The position numbers and the translations under genes were made by a program. From positions 18,513,204-18,577,203 of the forward strand of contig NC_083655.1 in NCBI RefSeq assembly GCF_963576545.1: DNA of 64,000 nt, written 5' to 3'. The notes below the pieces were generated by a model, which searched no databases, had not been told where the DNA came from, and worked only from the letters and a program-made list of their open reading frames with translations. The stretch's first letter is position 1. Each line of letters begins with the position of its first letter. The stretch comes from Limanda limanda (lineage: Eukaryota > Chordata > Actinopteri > Pleuronectiformes > Pleuronectidae). Below, piece after piece: positions 13,805 through 23,187 of the stretch.

Positions 13805-14060
13805 ACTAGTTCGGTCTTTGTCTGCACTAGTTGGACGTTTGGTCGCACTAGTTCAGCATCTTACTGAACAAGTTGAAAAAAAAATCTAACTAGTCACTCT
13901 TTTTCAGCAACTAGTGGCACTTTTGGTCAACTAGTTACAACAGAAACCTTACTAGTAACACTGTGCGCTGCACTAGTAGAGCCAAAGTCTCCACTAGGGG
14001 GCTTTTTGCTGTACTAGTGGCCCTCTGGACCGAACTAGTAAGGCTGAAAGTGTTACTAGC
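13805..14060. repeat. Array of single ACTAGT sites at 21-bp spacing (outer left)
   Basis: Sites, including variants such as ACAAGT and ACTAGG, start at 13805, 13826, 13847, 13868, 13889, 13910, 13930, 13951, 13972, 13993, 14013, 14034 and 14055. All intervals are 21 bp except two of 20. The bases between the sites are not conserved, so only the hexamer and its spacing are kept. That is the pattern expected of protein-binding sites on one face of the helix. Confidence 0.85.
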
Positions 14061-14410
14061 TAACAAGTGAGCTGCAAAAGCTCTGACATGTAAGCTAGTC
14101 AAACATGGATTCAGCTCACTTGTTAACTAGTGGCCTCCAATTTGCTGCAGTAGTTAACTAGTGGGAGCCCAAATGCACACTTGCAAACTAGTGCAGCCAA
14201 AATCTTCACTAGTTAACAAGTTAACACCTTTTTTGCACCTTGCTAGCTAACTAGTGAGGTGCAAAATGTTTACTAGTAAGCTAGTGGGCTTGAAATGTGC
14301 AGTAGTTTGCTAGTTGCAGTGTTTTTTGACTGTACGAGCTAACTAGTGAGGCTGTAAGGGCTTACTAGTATGCAAGTGGCAGCCAAAATGCCTACTAGCT
14401 CACTTGTTAC
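14055..14410. repeat. Array of paired ACTAGT half-units at ~30-bp spacing
   Basis: Here the motif appears as pairs 8 bp apart, ideal form ACTAGTTAACTAGT with variants. First members lie at 14055, 14086, 14118, 14149, 14179, 14208, 14242, 14272, 14301, 14334, 14364 and 14394. Intervals range from 29 to 34 bp, mostly 29-31. As in the 21-bp block, the intervening bases differ between units. Confidence 0.8.
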
Positions 14411-14424
14411 ACTCCTGGACACAC

Positions 14425-14567
14425 ATGCAAATGAGGGGATTAAAATCGAAGCTTCCTATTGGCTCTCCAGCAAGAGCTCCACCCAGCAGAAATTTAACCC
14501 TATAAAGCCTGATGAGGTTTCACTGCTGTGAACGGCCAGCTCCTTGGTTACTATCCAAACAGAATAA
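14425..14567 (+). promoter_or_regulatory. Octamer-CCAAT-TATA promoter-like cluster followed by a poly(A) signal (left arm)
   Basis: In order: ATGCAAAT (octamer, 14425-14432), ATTGG (inverted CCAAT, 14458-14462), TATAAA (14501-14506), then AATAAA at about 14562 with a GT-rich tract after it. The first three resemble a histone H2B or other octamer-driven promoter. The close AATAAA would end any transcript after only several tens of bases. No coding sequence follows. A mirror copy lies near 20707-20849. Function is inference. Confidence 0.4.
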
Positions 14568-14875
14568 AGCACGTACATGTGTGTGTGCGTCAGATTCATT
14601 ATTTTTTTTGAACAACAATGAAACAAAGGTGAAAATGTTTTAGCACTTATTCTTATTTTGAACAGATTCCTAATAGATGTACAGAAAAGTCAAATCTCAG
14701 CTCTAGATGAACATTATTAACAGCTTAATCAAAATATCCAATAAATCGTGGTACTTTACAGAAAACACTTCAAGTCATAATCTATATTCAATCTAATAAG
14801 TGACAGGGATTTCAGTCCGTGAATCCAATAGTTTTCCCTCCTGCCTCTTTGAAAATCCCACATCAGTAAAGTCCA

Positions 14876-14935
14876 TTTCAATTATATTCTGCTGGCATTA
14901 CAGGCGCCTGTACTGCCTGCAGAATATAATTGAAA
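14876..14935. repeat. Small hairpin within the left arm
   Basis: TTTCAATTATATTCTGC (14876-14892) is repeated in perfect inverted form at 14919-14935. The loop between them contains its own perfect 12-bp palindrome, ACAGGCGCCTGT (14900-14911). The mirror copy lies at 20339-20398. Confidence 0.85.
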
Positions 14936-15581
14936 CGGATACAAAAAAATTATCTGAAGGTGCAGAAATTATCCAAATACAGGAATATTCCATTGTAGGC
15001 CCACTGAAGGTATAATGCTATTATATTATGAACAACTAATCTGATTTTATTTGGAGGTCAGTGTATGTTGATCTGCTGCAGTATTTGCTATCGCCAGTAG
15101 ATGGCAGAGTAGATTTTCTTTACTACTTTTCAATTGAAAACTTGTATTATACAAATGAATAAGGAAATGACTAAACTAGTGATAATAAAATACTGTGTTC
15201 ATAGGAATTACACATCTGTTAACATCCAGAACGCTATTTCATATATCTTAGGATGTCAACCATTAACTGTATCATAAAACATGAGCACACATGAGCACTG
15301 CTTCCATTTTTAACCTAAGGAGTAGTATAACCCCCCACCAAAAGGGGGCGCACTATGCGTTTTAGCAAATGGAACCCCCCACGAACAAGAAGCCCTTTTC
15401 TCCTAGGATTTCTTCATGATACCTGAAGGTCCCGGATTTCGGTATGAGATAACATTAAACACTCGAAATATTAACATAGTCTACCTGTTATTATACTAAT
15501 AAGGTTATTTTTCAACTAGACGTCCAACTTGAGAGTGTCAACGGAAGTGATTCCATAGTTATCTGCTACTGAAAACTCAGG

Positions 15582-16650
15582 TGAGTGAGGACACAAGTAG
15601 TCACTGCTAGTCACGATTAGCATCATGCTAGCGAACTATTAGCATCATGCTAGCGAACGTGGGCAAGAACTAATACTGCTGTTAAGATGCTATTTGAAAG
15701 ATTACCTCTTTAAAACCAATCGGAGTAATAATATAGTGATTATTAATGTTACAACGAACTTTAGGCAGCCTGTTAAAATAGTATGCCACTAAGTGTTTAA
15801 GGTTCAGCCACGCAGCTTATGTTAAATAGCAAATAGATATGGTTTAATATGCAAGTGCACTGCAGGTGCATATAATTTGAAAAGCCAATTCATATGTGAA
15901 TGAAGTTCAAGTTATACTGTGAACTATTGTCATGTTTAGTTTCAAGTATAGTGACATGATATTGTAATGATGTTATCATATAACATATTAATGAAAAAGG
16001 ATAAGCCCTTTGTTTAGTGATGTGCAATACTTTATTGTTTTGATTTGTATATTATGATTCAGTGAAGCACAAGTTGTAATGTTATACTAGTGGTAACTGT
16101 GATGTTGTTTTATCATCTCAAGGTAATCTGAGTGCACCCAGGTAATGGTTACACATAAAGACAAGAAGTGAATGAGATCTCATGTTAGAAGTAGAATAAG
16201 AGAACAGACACTGATTATTCTGCACTGTGTGTTGATTGTTTTTTTATTTACACTAGAAGAACCTGAATCTGAATGATGAGATGGCGCACTTACCCCAGAT
16301 CGTGGATACGGTGTGGCCAACCGTGTAATCCAGATCGAACCTGATTCGTGTATCGAGAAGACATCATACCCCAGTCCTGCCCGTCACGTAGACGGGTAGT
16401 ACTGAGTATAGAGACCTAAAGACCCGGACCAGAACGGAACCATTGAATCCTCAAGCACACACACTATTCAAGGACTGTACGGACGATATCCAGGGAACTG
16501 TACATATACACACTGACAGGACTGAATTATTTACAAGATTTATATAATATTTACTGTTTCTATTTTGTGCTGTTTAATACTGTTTTATACTTTATATTGT
16601 GATTGTTCGGTGACTGTTTGTGAAACAATAAACTGGTCATTTGTTAAACT
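15582..16650 (+). other. Possible spliced, polyadenylated transcription unit in the left arm
   Basis: A consensus donor (CTCAG|GTGAGTGAGG, about 15582) lies just downstream of an ACGGAAGTG ETS-like motif. A strong acceptor (pyrimidine tract then ACTAG|AAG) gives an exon start at 16257, and AATAAA occurs near 16626 in an otherwise exon-like stretch. The second exon begins with a short open frame (23 codons to TAA) and shows no known domain. These signals could be a captured host gene fragment or chance. The mirror copy in the right arm runs on the minus strand. Confidence 0.3.
15616..15658. repeat. Two tandem 22-bp repeats
   Basis: ATTAGCATCATGCTAGCGAAC occurs twice, at 15616 and 15638, separated by a single T. 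Each unit contains TAGCATCATGCTA, itself an imperfect palindrome. Mirrored in the right arm near 19616-19658. Confidence 0.85.
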
Positions 16651-17382
16651 TGTTCTTTGAAATAAGCCTACCTCTCCTTCGAACCTAGGAAGATATTTAG
16701 TACTTTTTCTAACACTAGCCCAGACAAGTGCTACACATGGAATGCAAGCTCTGTCAGAATTTGAAAATGACAAATGAAAGGTTATTAATCAGCTGTCACG
16801 CTTCCTAAACAAGCTTTCTTATCTCTTACACATTTTATTGTTCTTATGTGTTTCTACGTTTCATTTCTATCTTTTGCTTGTGTTATTTGTGTTAGTATAC
16901 CTGCTCTTGCTACTTGCTGCCTCTTTCGTTAATTATAAATTGTATTGCTTCGTTTTATCTTGCACTATTTGCTTTGTTTTAATAAGTTTTTTTATTTTTA
17001 GTTGTTTCTTCACTTTATTGTAAAACACTTTGAGCTATTAATGAACCCTAATGAATCAACATTTAATCAATACAACGTTTTAGGCATGGCTGCTAAAATA
17101 ACTCACATGCCATAAAAGAATGTTGCTAAAAGGTTTAGATCATCACAATTCAGAGCTGGCACTTTAAGGCTTTGAAACACAGTTTGAACACTGACCAATC
17201 AAAATCCTTGTCCCGCCTGCCTCATTTGCTTACAGTCCACTTGTTAACTAGTGGACATTTGCGCCCCACTAGCTCAGTAGTGGCTGCATTGGCAGTTTCC
17301 ATGTTAACTAGTGAGGCACAATTGTCCACTAGTCAAACTAGTGAGGTTTTTTTATACCTTACTAGTTAACTGATGAGGCTCT

Positions 17383-17891
17383 GAAATTCTGTATTGTCCT
17401 ACATGTTATCTAGTGAACCTTTAATCACATCACTAGTTAACTAGTTGCGTGCACATGTCGACTAGTGAGGAGTTTTGTCAAACTAGTAAGATGATAACGG
17501 CTACTAGTGTGCCCAAAATGTCAACAAGTTGGACAAATAGCCCAACATGTCGATCAAATGTCTTACTAGTTGCGTACAGTCGTTCACTAGTTCTGAGAAA
17601 AGCTCAACTAGTTGAAGAAAATGCCCAACATGTAAGAAAAATGTTCAACATGTTCGGTCAAAGTCCCTACATGTTCTGTTCAGAGTCGAACTAGTGAGAC
17701 AAAATGTCTTTCACTAGTCACCTAGTCAGGGAAACATCAGTGTCACTCGTTAACTAGTGGCTCTTTTTGGACCTTACTAGTTAACAAGTGAAATAATGTG
17801 ACTGTAACTAGCTCACTGGTACGGCAAAAAAAGACCCCAACAAGCTCACTAGTGGACTTTTAGGCTTCACTAGTATGCAAGTGAGCCATTT
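17383..17891. repeat. Non-palindromic spacer with a central ACTAGT lattice
   Basis: The spacer is built from the same motif. Pairs occur on the left (17401, 17432) and on the right (17713, 17745, 17776, 17807, 17840, 17869). Between them lies a run of single sites at 17461, 17482, 17503, 17524, 17545, 17565, 17586, 17607, 17628, 17648, 17669 and 17690, again 21 bp apart except for two 20-bp steps. Some members are ACATGT or ACAAGT. Confidence 0.8.
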
Positions 17892-20800
17892 AGAGCCTCA
17901 TCAGTTAACTAGTAAGGTATAAAAAAACCTCACTAGTTTGACTAGTGGACAATTGTGCCTCACTAGTTAACATGGAAACTGCCAATGCAGCCACTACTGA
18001 GCTAGTGGGGCGCAAATGTCCACTAGTTAACAAGTGGACTGTAAGCAAATGAGGCAGGCGGGACAAGGATTTTGATTGGTCAGTGTTCAAACTGTGTTTC
18101 AAAGCCTTAAAGTGCCAGCTCTGAATTGTGATGATCTAAACCTTTTAGCAACATTCTTTTATGGCATGTGAGTTATTTTAGCAGCCATGCCTAAAACGTT
18201 GTATTGATTAAATGTTGATTCATTAGGGTTCATTAATAGCTCAAAGTGTTTTACAATAAAGTGAAGAAACAACTAAAAATAAAAAAACTTATTAAAACAA
18301 AGCAAATAGTGCAAGATAAAACGAAGCAATACAATTTATAATTAACGAAAGAGGCAGCAAGTAGCAAGAGCAGGTATACTAACACAAATAACACAAGCAA
18401 AAGATAGAAATGAAACGTAGAAACACATAAGAACAATAAAATGTGTAAGAGATAAGAAAGCTTGTTTAGGAAGCGTGACAGCTGATTAATAACCTTTCAT
18501 TTGTCATTTTCAAATTCTGACAGAGCTTGCATTCCATGTGTAGCACTTGTCTGGGCTAGTGTTAGAAAAAGTACTAAATATCTTCCTAGGTTCGAAGGAG
18601 AGGTAGGCTTATTTCAAAGAACAAGTTTAACAAATGACCAGTTTATTGTTTCACAAACAGTCACCGAACAATCACAATATAAAGTATAAAACAGTATTAA
18701 ACAGCACAAAATAGAAACAGTAAATATTATATAAATCTTGTAAATAATTCAGTCCTGTCAGTGTGTATATGTACAGTTCCCTGGATATCGTCCGTACAGT
18801 CCTTGAATAGTGTGTGTGCTTGAGGATTCAATGGTTCCGTTCTGGTCCGGGTCTTTAGGTCTCTATACTCAGTACTACCCGTCTACGTGACGGGCAGGAC
18901 TGGGGTATGATGTCTTCTCGATACACGAATCAGGTTCGATCTGGATTACACGGTTGGCCACACCGTATCCACGATCTGGGGTAAGTGCGCCATCTCATCA
19001 TTCAGATTCAGGTTCTTCTAGTGTAAATAAAAAAACAATCAACACACAGTGCAGAATAATCAGTGTCTGTTCTCTTATTCTACTTCTAACATGAGATCTC
19101 ATTCACTTCTTGTCTTTATGTGTAACCATTACCTGGGTGCACTCAGATTACCTTGAGATGATAAAACAACATCACAGTTACCACTAGTATAACATTACAA
19201 CTTGTGCTTCACTGAATCATAATATACAAATCAAAACAATAAAGTATTGCACATCACTAAACAAAGGGCTTATCCTTTTTCATTAATATGTTATATGATA
19301 ACATCATTACAATATCATGTCACTATACTTGAAACTAAACATGACAATAGTTCACAGTATAACTTGAACTTCATTCACATATGAATTGGCTTTTCAAATT
19401 ATATGCACCTGCAGTGCACTTGCATATTAAACCATATCTATTTGCTATTTAACATAAGCTGCGTGGCTGAACCTTAAACACTTAGTGGCATACTATTTTA
19501 ACAGGCTGCCTAAAGTTCGTTGTAACATTAATAATCACTATATTATTACTCCGATTGGTTTTAAAGAGGTAATCTTTCAAATAGCATCTTAACAGCAGTA
19601 TTAGTTCTTGCCCACGTTCGCTAGCATGATGCTAATAGTTCGCTAGCATGATGCTAATCGTGACTAGCAGTGACTACTTGTGTCCTCACTCACCTGAGTT
19701 TTCAGTAGCAGATAACTATGGAATCACTTCCGTTGACACTCTCAAGTTGGACGTCTAGTTGAAAAATAACCTTATTAGTATAATAACAGGTAGACTATGT
19801 TAATATTTCGAGTGTTTAATGTTATCTCATACCGAAATCCGGGACCTTCAGGTATCATGAAGAAATCCTAGGAGAAAAGGGCTTCTTGTTCGTGGGGGGT
19901 TCCATTTGCTAAAACGCATAGTGCGCCCCCTTTTGGTGGGGGGTTATACTACTCCTTAGGTTAAAAATGGAAGCAGTGCTCATGTGTGCTCATGTTTTAT
20001 GATACAGTTAATGGTTGACATCCTAAGATATATGAAATAGCGTTCTGGATGTTAACAGATGTGTAATTCCTATGAACACAGTATTTTATTATCACTAGTT
20101 TAGTCATTTCCTTATTCATTTGTATAATACAAGTTTTCAATTGAAAAGTAGTAAAGAAAATCTACTCTGCCATCTACTGGCGATAGCAAATACTGCAGCA
20201 GATCAACATACACTGACCTCCAAATAAAATCAGATTAGTTGTTCATAATATAATAGCATTATACCTTCAGTGGGCCTACAATGGAATATTCCTGTATTTG
20301 GATAATTTCTGCACCTTCAGATAATTTTTTTGTATCCGTTTCAATTATATTCTGCAGGCAGTACAGGCGCCTGTAATGCCAGCAGAATATAATTGAAATG
20401 GACTTTACTGATGTGGGATTTTCAAAGAGGCAGGAGGGAAAACTATTGGATTCACGGACTGAAATCCCTGTCACTTATTAGATTGAATATAGATTATGAC
20501 TTGAAGTGTTTTCTGTAAAGTACCACGATTTATTGGATATTTTGATTAAGCTGTTAATAATGTTCATCTAGAGCTGAGATTTGACTTTTCTGTACATCTA
20601 TTAGGAATCTGTTCAAAATAAGAATAAGTGCTAAAACATTTTCACCTTTGTTTCATTGTTGTTCAAAAAAAATAATGAATCTGACGCACACACACATGTA
20701 CGTGCTTTATTCTGTTTGGATAGTAACCAAGGAGCTGGCCGTTCACAGCAGTGAAACCTCATCAGGCTTTATAGGGTTAAATTTCTGCTGGGTGGAGCTC

Positions 20801-21527
20801 TTGCTGGAGAGCCAATAGGAAGCTTCGATTTTAATCCCCTCATTTGCATGTGTGTCCAGGAGTGTAACAAGTGAGCTAGTAGGCATTTTGGCTGCCACTT
20901 GCATACTAGTAAGCCCTTACAGCCTCACTAGTTAGCTCGTACAGTCAAAAAACACTGCAACTAGCAAACTACTGCACATTTCAAGCCCACTAGCTTACTA
21001 GTAAACATTTTGCACCTCACTAGTTAGCTAGCAAGGTGCAAAAAAGGTGTTAACTTGTTAACTAGTGAAGATTTTGGCTGCACTAGTTTGCAAGTGTGCA
21101 TTTGGGCTCCCACTAGTTAACTACTGCAGCAAATTGGAGGCCACTAGTTAACAAGTGAGCTGAATCCATGTTTGACTAGCTTACATGTCAGAGCTTTTGC
21201 AGCTCACTTGTTAGCTAGTAACACTTTCAGCCTTACTAGTTCGGTCCAGAGGGCCACTAGTACAGCAAAAAGCCCCCTAGTGGAGACTTTGGCTCTACTA
21301 GTGCAGCGCACAGTGTTACTAGTAAGGTTTCTGTTGTAACTAGTTGACCAAAAGTGCCACTAGTTGCTGAAAAAGAGTGACTAGTTAGATTTTTTTTTCA
21401 ACTTGTTCAGTAAGATGCTGAACTAGTGCGACCAAACGTCCAACTAGTGCAGACAAAGACCGAACTAGTGGAGGGGACTGAAATTTGATATCAAGGATTT
21501 TGAATAAATGCTCAATCGGCTTGCCAT
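17892..21527. repeat. Right arm (3636 bp) of the giant palindrome
   Basis: The reverse complement of 13747-17382. I compared the outermost 80 bases, the ACTAGT blocks, the promoter-like cluster and the inner boundary, and found no mismatch. The arm ends at 21527, followed by ACAAGGCT, the right target duplication. Confidence 0.85.
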
Positions 21528-21535
21528 ACAAGGCT
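21528..21535. repeat. Target site duplication (right) of the palindromic element
   Basis: ACAAGGCT matches the left flank CCAAGGCT in seven of eight bases. Sequence then continues as in the sister element (GCCTCGCGCCGTGCAGCG). Confidence 0.8.
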
Positions 21536-21723
21536 GCCTCGCGCCGTGCAGCGATCGTTTCGGCGAGCAAACAGCGGAGAAGTTCTTGAAGATGGATGAC
21601 ATTAAATTGGGACGTTGTTGCAGTTAATGTTGGAGCAACAAGTGACCGTATGCTTTTATACTACTGGGTCAACGGGTGATATTATTTTAGCGTCGCTTCA
21701 GCGTCCGGTGTGAACCCTGCGTG

Positions 21724-21996
21724 CCTCGCTGGCCTCCTGCAGAGCCATGACAGCGGAGCTCTGGGAGCGCAGGTCGGTCTTCTCTCACCAGGTGCTGGAA
21801 GGGCAGCTTGCGGATCAGCAGCTCCGTAGATTTCTGGTAGCGACGGAACTCTCTCAGAGCCAAGGTCCCGGGGCCTGTAACGGTCCCGAGCGGGTAGCGG
21901 TGAGGCTTCTTCACGCCGCCGGGGTCCGGGCGCTATTACGGCAGCCCTGGTCTCCAGCTGCTTCCTGGGGGCTTTGCCTCCGGTGGATTTACGAGA
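21724..21996 (-). pseudogene. Decayed histone H3 fragment captured in hAT-type element, copy A
   Basis: On the minus strand the translation contains KKPHRYPLG, then [19 protein letters not shown] and QHLVRE, unmistakable histone H3 core sequence. An upstream GGKAPRKQLE-like stretch is in another frame. After LVRE a deletion of about 19-20 bp relative to a normal H3 gene shifts the frame, so the final part (Met-Ala-Leu-Gln-Glu of H3) is readable only in another frame. A short insertion precedes the LREF segment. The fragment runs from about Arg8 to the start of the C-terminal helix. It cannot encode a histone. The same lesion is in copy B, so capture predates the two copies. Confidence 0.85.
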
Positions 21997-22173
21997 CAGT
22001 GATTAAACTCGTGAAACAGAGAAGTGCCGTCATGTAATCCACTGATTTCAACAATGTAACTGTATTCTGAATACCATCTATTTAATTTGTAACTGTAACG
22101 GAATACAGTTACTCATAATTTGTATTCTAAATACGTAACGCCGTTACATGTATTCCGTTACTCCCCAACACTG

Positions 22174-22181
22174 GCTGCGAC
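22174..22181. repeat. Target site duplication (right) of the split hAT-type element
   Basis: GCTGCGAC follows the terminal CACTG and matches 13430-13437 exactly. Confidence 0.9.
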
Positions 22182-23092
22182 TGCTTTGCCAGATAACTGT
22201 TGACTCATTAGCACATTCACAGCAATGATCTCAGCATATTTCTTTATTTCAGTGACAAAATATTTTTACACCCCCTTATCTAACTAATCTTCAACTAGCT
22301 ATATTCTGGAGTGTTTTACAATGTACACATCCTCCTTGGAATGAAACTGACTTTAAAAGTTATATCTGATGTAGTGTCACAGAGAACCAGCAGACATGTT
22401 TATCTGCTGATTTTACATGCCCTAATAACTTGAAGTAGTAAGGTACTTATTATTCGGGTATTAGAATTCTGGTAGCAGATGATATGAGACCAGTTAATAT
22501 CCTCCCTGGTGATTGAAATGTCTCTCTCTTGTGTTTGTCCTGTAACTCCTGTCTCTCTGCCTCTGTCACTCCCTCTCTCTCTATGGCCGGTCTTACTGCG
22601 TTTTGCGGGACCTGTCTCTCTGAAGTTTATTCTCAGCTGCCGACGGGGCGGAGGAGTTTTTTTGGGAAGTAGACAAAGACGAATGGGATGGTTGGCATTC
22701 CAGCGGGGTCTACCGTGCACCTATCCGGCTACGAATGTGGGCACAGGCTCACACGAACACGCACTTGTATACACGCTCGTGGGATGAGGGGCAGGGTTAT
22801 AATTAGGATATGTTCTGTTTATCTCATATCTGCACTCCTGCTTAATAAATGCATTCAAATAACTGTGCAACAATGTTCCCTGTTAGGTACGTGGGTATGA
22901 AGAGAGTCCCATCATCTTACTATAATCGTGACTGGTTCCGTTTGAAAAGCGACGTAATGGTGTTTCATTGTGGTGAGTGTCCTTGTACCTATTAATCTCA
23001 CACCATGTTTTTTCTTGTAATACCGGTGTTTAGAAGAGCTGTTTTTTTTAATCATGTCCTTAAATGTTAAATATGAAACACAACTGATCCTT

Positions 23093-23095
<3 letters not shown>

Positions 23096-23185
<90 letters not shown>
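23096..23185. repeat. CT microsatellite
   Basis: About 90 bases of near-perfect CT repeat. Confidence 0.95.

Positions 23186-23187
<2 letters not shown>

Larger units (their letters stand above)
13747..17382. repeat. Left arm (3636 bp) of the giant palindrome
   Basis: Order from the outer end: a ~60-bp terminal segment; single ACTAGT sites every 21 bp (13805-14055); paired sites every ~30 bp (14055-14410); about 2.75 kb of unique sequence with promoter-like and splice-like signals (14420-17230); and a second paired-site array (17239 to the arm boundary). Confidence 0.85.
13747..21527. mobile_element. Giant palindromic (foldback-like) element
   Basis: This 7781-bp insert is almost entirely an inverted repeat: a left arm 13747-17382, a spacer 17383-17891 and a right arm 17892-21527, exactly symmetric about 17637. 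Every stretch I compared between the arms is identical, and all landmarks keep the same sum of coordinates (35274), so there is no net indel. Ends read ATGGCAAGCCGATTGAGCAT and its complement. The target site in the host transposon is duplicated (7-8 bp), so this is a transposition product and not a simple local inversion. No open frame in it looks like a transposase; those present are short and mirror each other. Foldback elements such as Galileo (P superfamily, 7-bp duplications, giant inverted repeats) are the nearest known structural analogy, but membership in any superfamily is unproven. Confidence 0.85.
13438..22173. mobile_element. hAT-type non-autonomous DNA transposon, copy A, split by a 7.8-kb palindrome
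   Basis: The element starts CAGTGTTGGG and ends CCCAACACTG. It is flanked by a perfect 8-bp duplication, GCTGCGAC. Terminal regions are rich in GTATTCCGTTAC-type subterminal motifs. Without the nested insert (13747-21527) the element is only about 0.95 kb, and it closely matches the copy at 44861-46097, which has an extra internal segment of roughly 0.3 kb. It encodes no transposase. Its right half carries a decayed histone H3 gene fragment (21724-21996). The CAGTG termini and 8-bp duplication point to the hAT superfamily; the precise family is not assigned. Confidence 0.85.

Noticed and set aside
14425..14600. Reading the TATA box plus AATAAA as a retroviral-type LTR
   Set aside because: I found no TG...CA borders, primer-binding site or second LTR copy in direct orientation; the mirror copy is inverted.
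16838..18436. Mirrored Phe/Leu/Val-rich frames that look like membrane proteins
   Set aside because: They derive from T-rich non-coding DNA; no start context, no charged loops, and identical mirror copies arise simply from the palindrome.
14800..20474. Mirrored 71-codon frames (14800-15015 and 20259-20474)
   Set aside because: They run across the small hairpin, show no domain and have no splice or promoter context; chance frames.
13747..21527. Interpretation as an assembly artefact (self-inverted contig)
   Set aside because: Possible in principle, but the host element's empty site, the duplications at both the inner and outer insertion borders, and a unique spacer fit a true nested insertion better. 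Long reads would settle it.
21747..22037. Plus-strand frames across the H3 fragment
   Set aside because: They are antisense to histone H3-like sequence, which clearly reads on the minus strand.
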